A stretch of 16,259 bases of DNA, from the NCBI GenBank assembly GCA_005882955.1, contig VBBB01000144.1, positions 1 to 16,259 on the forward strand, in the 5' to 3' direction. Each line of letters opens with the position of its first letter. Position 1 is the stretch's first letter. The stretch comes from Candidatus Bathyarchaeota archaeon (GTDB lineage: Archaea > Thermoproteota > Bathyarchaeia > 40CM-2-53-6). Of the stretch, positions 13,013 through 16,259 are shown piece after piece. Under the pieces are notes generated by a model that was not told where the DNA came from, searched no databases, and saw nothing but the letters and a program-made list of their open reading frames with translations. Made by a program: the position numbers and the translations under genes.

Positions 13013-13330
13013 CTACGTTTCTTGTCGGGGGCCACTGGAACGGGCGCGCCAGGGAAGAGGTAGGGCATAGTTGCCGCGGCTGGAGGCGGCGTGGTCGCCG
13101 CTCCTTGTTTGAACGATTTCCAATATTCCAGATTGGCTCAGTACCCGGTGATCGTCGAGGCCGTTGTGGCGTAGAAACTTGTGCAAGAGCAGTTTGACTT
13201 CTTTGTGCTTGAGGCCTTCAACTTGAATCTGGTTTCCCTTGGTCGAAACGCGGCCGTTGAAGCTCTTGACATGTTCTCTGAGAAAGTCTACAGCCGATCC
13301 AATTTTTCCAGGCAGTCTTGCGAGGTCCAC
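13013..13330 (-). CDS. Small alpha/beta protein, unknown
   Basis: This 105-residue protein starts at GTG 13330. The SD AAGGAG is 9 nt before it, which settles the start even though the frame is open back to the stop of the upstream gene. The fold appears alpha/beta: helix VDFLREHVKSF, strand RVSTKGNQIQVEG, helix KEVKLLLHKFLRH, then DDHRVLSQSGILEIVQ. A basic Gly/Pro-rich tail follows (from about residue 76) and is probably disordered. Basic content suggests nucleic acid or ribosome contact, but I recognise no family. It lies 111 bp downstream of the thioredoxin-like gene on the same strand and is likely co-transcribed with it. Confidence 0.65.
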   Translation of the reverse strand: MDLARLPGKIGSAVDFLREHVKSFNGRVSTKGNQIQVEGLKHKEVKLLLHKFLRHNGLDDHRVLSQSGILEIVQTRSGDHAASSRGNYALPLPWRARSSGPRQET

Positions 13331-13441
13331 TGTCTGCTGCTCCTTTTTCTCTCTTCCAACGGGTTTTGAACTGCTCTTTGGTTTGAAGTTGATAGCCCCC
13401 GAATCTCTCGACAGGTTCGTCTTTATGAATCTGAGTCGAAT

Positions 13442-13924
13442 TTAGAGCTCGTCAGTTCTTGATCTGACTGCAGTTTCGGCCTCGACTTTGTAGAACTCGG
13501 CAAGTTCGAAGGATTCTTTGATCTGTTTCTCCAGTTCCTCCATCGGAGGATAAACGGATCTATAGATCTCAAGAGGACCCACGTGAGACTTTACGTGGAT
13601 GGTGTAGGTCGGGTAGGCGGCGTGGCCGAATATTCGCTTACTGTTCCAGGATTCGCGCTTGTCGCCGTCTTGGTAGTTTACGTGATAGCTTCGGAAGCGA
13701 ATCTTCTCGGGGTTTTCTTGGATCATCTTTTCCGCGAGCGTCCTGAAGAGGGGCCTCTGGGTCTCGCATCCTGAGCAACCCTGACGGGTTAGTGCGGTGA
13801 CATAGACGATACCGAGTTCGCTTACGAGATCTGCTAGCGCTTCTTCTGCCGTTCGACTCTTCAACTTGTTGAATTCGACGATTTCCGGGATTTCTCTCGT
13901 TACGACCTCTGCTGAGAGGGTCAA
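13442..13924 (-). CDS. Thioredoxin-fold protein with CxxC site
   Basis: This 160-residue protein has a predicted thioredoxin fold: strand GIVYVTALTRQG, active site C50-S-G-C53 at the start of a helix (QRPLFRTLAEKMI), strand KIRFRSYHVNY, and a cis-Pro loop HAAYPTYTIH with Pro105, followed by a helical tail. The CSGC site and TYPxx loop fit a thiol-disulfide oxidoreductase or glutaredoxin-like protein. There is no signal peptide, so it should work in the cytoplasm. The N-terminal 30 residues are a family-atypical helical extension. The start is TTG 13924, with a TATA-like TTATAT about 35 bp upstream and no SD. Confidence 0.82.
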   Translation of the reverse strand: MTLSAEVVTREIPEIVEFNKLKSRTAEEALADLVSELGIVYVTALTRQGCSGCETQRPLFRTLAEKMIQENPEKIRFRSYHVNYQDGDKRESWNSKRIFGHAAYPTYTIHVKSHVGPLEIYRSVYPPMEELEKQIKESFELAEFYKVEAETAVRSRTDEL

Positions 13925-14019
13925 TAGTGTTCACACAAGCTGTTGAGAGGACGCCAATATAATTCTGTAGTTTGCTGCCGTACGAGCCTTTGAGATTGGA
14001 ACCTGTGATCCAGGCGGAA

Positions 14020-14035
14020 TAAATAAAGGGGGAAG
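14020..14035 (-). terminator. T-rich run after the G1 protease
   Basis: CCTTTATTTATT on the minus strand directly follows the protease stop. It could be a terminator for that gene or a TATA element for a transcript into 13924. Confidence 0.35.
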
Positions 14036-14042
14036 GGTCCAG

Positions 14043-14816
14043 TTAAGGACCCGAGCTTTTCCACGTCACTGAGAAACTGTCGCCGCTGCTGGATAGCGAT
14101 GATGGCTGGGCTTTGACGGCTCCGGAGTTGGAAACCATCGTTATCACTTGGACCGAGGAGCCGAACGATCCGATAGTTCCCGGGGTCCCATTCACTGTGG
14201 CGGTGCACGACGAGTATGAGACTGTTCCAAAGTCAGCTAGGGGTAGAATGCCTCCGCTGGAAGATGGTGCTTCAGCAATCCATTCCGCTGAAGATCGCTG
14301 AGCAGAGCGTACTCTCGCTGATGTGCTGAAGGAAACGCCTGTTGATGTGTCCGTAATGGTCACAGTGAACGATCTTCCGTTGAAACTGGCTTCGGCGGTC
14401 ATGTGGTCTCCAGGTCTAACCGTGAGTCCATTGATGAGGAACGAGGGGTGTGGGTAGAACTCGTACCAAGCGTAGTAAGTCGGTGCGCCGTTCTGGCAGT
14501 CTGAATCCGTGCCTGTCTGTTCTACTGTTCCAGAGCTAAATCCGTCTATGCCTACCCAGAAAGACGAGTACTGGTTGGTGCCCGGACACGTTCCTTGGAT
14601 TGAAGGAACTGTCCAGGATCCTTTGGCATCACTGACGGAGCCAGAGGATCCGGTTACTGCGTAGCCGCTCCAGTTCGTGCTGGTGAAGCTACCATTATGC
14701 GCGCGAGGTGCAAGGGTCAATTGTGGAACCGGGAGTGCTGAAGCAGTCATGAGGAACGAGAGAACGATGAACGCTGTTGCAGCGGCAGATGAAGCAGATA
14801 TTGTCTGCAGTTTCAT
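14043..14816 (-). CDS. Secreted peptidase G1 (eqolisin)
   Basis: This 257-residue protein starts at ATG 14816. A signal peptide runs to about residue 27 (hydrophobic core TAFIVLSFLMTASA, cut before LPVPQ). The eqolisin domain follows: SFTSTNWSGYAV, SSFWVGIDG, the EQTGTD segment with catalytic Gln100, an aromatic YYAWYEFYP strand, then SAEWIAEAPS with the catalytic Glu (Glu178 most likely, Glu182 possible). It ends in beta-rich sequence. Eqolisins are acid-active endopeptidases with a Gln-Glu dyad, known from fungi, bacteria and some archaea. Upstream frame to 14921 is spurious. TATA-like AGATTATC lies about 30 bp upstream. It is divergent from the surface protein at 15023. Cysteines at 77, 107 and 204 allow disulfides. 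Confidence 0.92.
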   Translation of the reverse strand: MKLQTISASSAAATAFIVLSFLMTASALPVPQLTLAPRAHNGSFTSTNWSGYAVTGSSGSVSDAKGSWTVPSIQGTCPGTNQYSSFWVGIDGFSSGTVEQTGTDSDCQNGAPTYYAWYEFYPHPSFLINGLTVRPGDHMTAEASFNGRSFTVTITDTSTGVSFSTSARVRSAQRSSAEWIAEAPSSSGGILPLADFGTVSYSSCTATVNGTPGTIGSFGSSVQVITMVSNSGAVKAQPSSLSSSGDSFSVTWKSSGP

Positions 14817-15022
14817 TTTCAAGAACCGTTGGGCGGTAGATAATCTAGATAAGATTTGTGGACAGCATTCATCACAACTGAATGCAATAGGTGTTCGACC
14901 TAGACGATCTGGGAAGGACAAATGCAGCCTTCATTTGGGACAAGGTGAAAATGACCCCAAAGGTTTCCGAAAGATTCAGAAGGCCCACTCTGTAAACTTC
15001 CGTCCGTAGATCGTGTGAAGCG

Positions 15023-16039
15023 TTGCTCTCGCCCAAGGTATCCTTGTTGGCATACGTGATACTAGCTATTTCCATGTCCTTTGCCGTCGATCACGCTGCA
15101 TTGATAGAGCAACAACTGAACAGTCAGATTCTTCCAGCCCTAAGGTCCAACGTTGATGCCAATCGACCAATTAGCATGTGTGGGCGATCAGGCACCATTC
15201 CAGCGGGACATCGTGGAGATAGCAATTGTCCGCTCAACTTTACCGTATCCCTGAGCCAGGAAAGTCTCGTGCAAGCTCGCGGTTCAAACAGTTCAATTCA
15301 ACTGTCAGTGACTTTCATCTCAGGCGTCTCGGCACCCGTAACTCTGTCTGCTCAAGGAGCGCCTGCCGGCACGGAAATTCTGTTTGCTCCCGCATCGGCA
15401 AGACCTTCATTCTTGTCGACCATGACGATTTCGACGAACGAGGCAACTCCTCTGGGTCAGTTCAACATCACCATTCTCGCAGCGGGTAGAGGCGTTGAGA
15501 AATCAATAGTTCTGTCTCTGCTAGTCGTGCTCATTGTTCACGACATAGCCATAGTCTCAGCCGCAATCCAGGGGACCGCTACTGTCGGCAGCATTGTCGT
15601 TATCAATGCGACTGTCGCAAATTATGGATCACTGTCCGAGGCGTTCGAGCTCCGAGCCTATGCTAACGCCACCTTGGTCGCTGGTCGATCTTTGCCAAAC
15701 CTAGCGCCCGGAGCGACCTATGCGAGTCGGTTGATGTGGAACACATCTGGGTTTTCGCCCGGAACGTATACGGTACTGGTAGCTGTTCCTCCAGTTCCAG
15801 GCGAGCTCAACTTGCTCGACAATAGTCGAGAAGCGGGCCAAATGATTCTGACTCAAAGCCCAAGTTCTGGACCAAGTCCTTCACCTGCCGCGTCTGGAAA
15901 TGCGCAGGGTTTGAATTATGGACGTCAGCTGGCCATTGTCGCGGCGATTGCGGAAGCTGCTATCGTTTTCTTAGTCGTCGTTCGTAGCAAACGTAGAGCT
16001 TCAACCGGAAACGACTCAGCAGGAACCCGGAAGATCTAG
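15023..16039 (+). CDS. Cell-surface protein with Ig-like/CARDB domains
   Basis: This 338-residue protein has an N-terminal signal sequence (about 1-22), a Cys53-Cys69 pair, a beta-sandwich domain (about 72-170, NFTVSLSQ to IVLSLLVV) and a second CARDB-like domain (about 173-276, HDIAIVSA, then TVANYGSLSEAFELRAYANAT and LNLLDN). A Ser/Pro linker (279-290), a C-terminal membrane helix (303-320) and a basic tail RSKRR follow. Several N-glycosylation sequons (72, 148, 195, 215, 240) suit an archaeal surface protein. The role could be adhesion, S-layer support or anchoring of other factors. The start is TTG 15023, with TATA-like TGTAAAC about 28 bp upstream. It is divergent from the G1 protease. 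Confidence 0.8.
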   Translation: MLSPKVSLLAYVILAISMSFAVDHAALIEQQLNSQILPALRSNVDANRPISMCGRSGTIPAGHRGDSNCPLNFTVSLSQESLVQARGSNSSIQLSVTFISGVSAPVTLSAQGAPAGTEILFAPASARPSFLSTMTISTNEATPLGQFNITILAAGRGVEKSIVLSLLVVLIVHDIAIVSAAIQGTATVGSIVVINATVANYGSLSEAFELRAYANATLVAGRSLPNLAPGATYASRLMWNTSGFSPGTYTVLVAVPPVPGELNLLDNSREAGQMILTQSPSSGPSPSPAASGNAQGLNYGRQLAIVAAIAEAAIVFLVVVRSKRRASTGNDSAGTRKI

Positions 16040-16071
16040 CAGGCTCCACGACTCCTCGAATTCGCCTCACC

Positions 16072-16259
16072 CTAGCGGGGTAGATACGCTATTCCCTGAA
16101 TCTCTACCTTCATTCCAAACAGAAGATCAGCTCGTACGGTGGCCCTTGCAGGTTTAGGATCCGGGAAGAACGTCGAGTAAGCCTCGTTCATTTCAGAATA
16201 ATCATTTAGGTCGCTAAGGTACACTGTAGTCTGAAGCACGTATTCAAAGCCAGATTGTG
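16072..16259 (-). CDS. ridA: RidA/YjgF family protein, 5' end outside window
   Basis: The C-terminal 61-62 codons of a RidA (YjgF/YER057c/UK114) enamine/imine deaminase are visible, ending at TAG 16074-16072. The family pattern is clear: VLQTTVYLSDLNDYSEMNEAYSTFF, PDPKPARATVRADLL with the conserved Arg that binds the substrate carboxylate, and VEIQGIAYLPR with the conserved Glu. The protein removes reactive 2-aminoacrylate-type intermediates. The gene runs off the window edge, so its length and start are unknown. It ends 32 bp from the convergent surface-protein gene. Confidence 0.9.
   Translation of the reverse strand, partial: QSGFEYVLQTTVYLSDLNDYSEMNEAYSTFFPDPKPARATVRADLLFGMKVEIQGIAYLPR

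Overview
The window is archaeal chromosome, most likely from the TACK/Thermoproteota side (a Nitrososphaeria- or Bathyarchaeia-like lineage is my guess, not proven). The evidence is a CDC48/VAT AAA ATPase, Alba, an Hjc-type Holliday junction resolvase, UPF0147 and ZNRD2/SSSCA1-type (UPF0148) proteins, TATA-like promoters about 25-45 bp before starts, and tRNAs broken by bulge-helix-bulge (BHB) introns. A signal-peptide G1 (eqolisin) protease hints at an acidic or soil-like habitat. A large share of the genes appear to start with TTG.

Layout. 1-1,870: an accessory-looking stretch with two overlapping small helical proteins (minus, one cut by the window edge), a short ORF with an in-frame TGA just before them, Alba (minus), and a small RHH-like protein (plus). 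1,963-5,086: CDC48 (minus) divergent from a zinc-ribbon protein (plus), which runs tail-to-tail into an Hjc-like resolvase (minus). 5,138-9,403: a five-gene minus-strand operon coding for a DUF4129-type membrane protein, a two-TM protein, a MoxR ATPase, a DUF58 protein and a six-TM protein. Its genes overlap or nearly touch, and two of them seem to need non-standard start codons. 9,480-10,698: UPF0147, a membrane zinc-ribbon protein and a divergent unknown protein. 10,715-11,712: thymidylate kinase preceded by tRNA-Ala(UGC) and tRNA-His(GUG). 12,000-16,259: a small membrane protein, a structured gene-free stretch, a VOC/glyoxalase protein, a small unknown, a thioredoxin-fold protein, a G1 protease divergent from a surface-anchored Ig/CARDB protein, and the 3' end of a RidA gene.

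The most striking result is the tRNA pair. Each tRNA carries two introns: tRNA-Ala in the D-loop and at 37/38, and tRNA-His in the anticodon loop at 34/35 and in the T-loop at 59/60. Removing all four gives canonical cloverleaves of 74 and 73 nt. tRNA-His keeps its G-1:C73 identity pair and tRNA-Ala its G3:U70 pair. Both have a 3' CCA in the DNA.

The MoxR/DUF58/DUF4129 operon is probably a membrane-associated chaperone or assembly system of unknown substrate. The final membrane gene is about 47 codons longer than its first ATG suggests.
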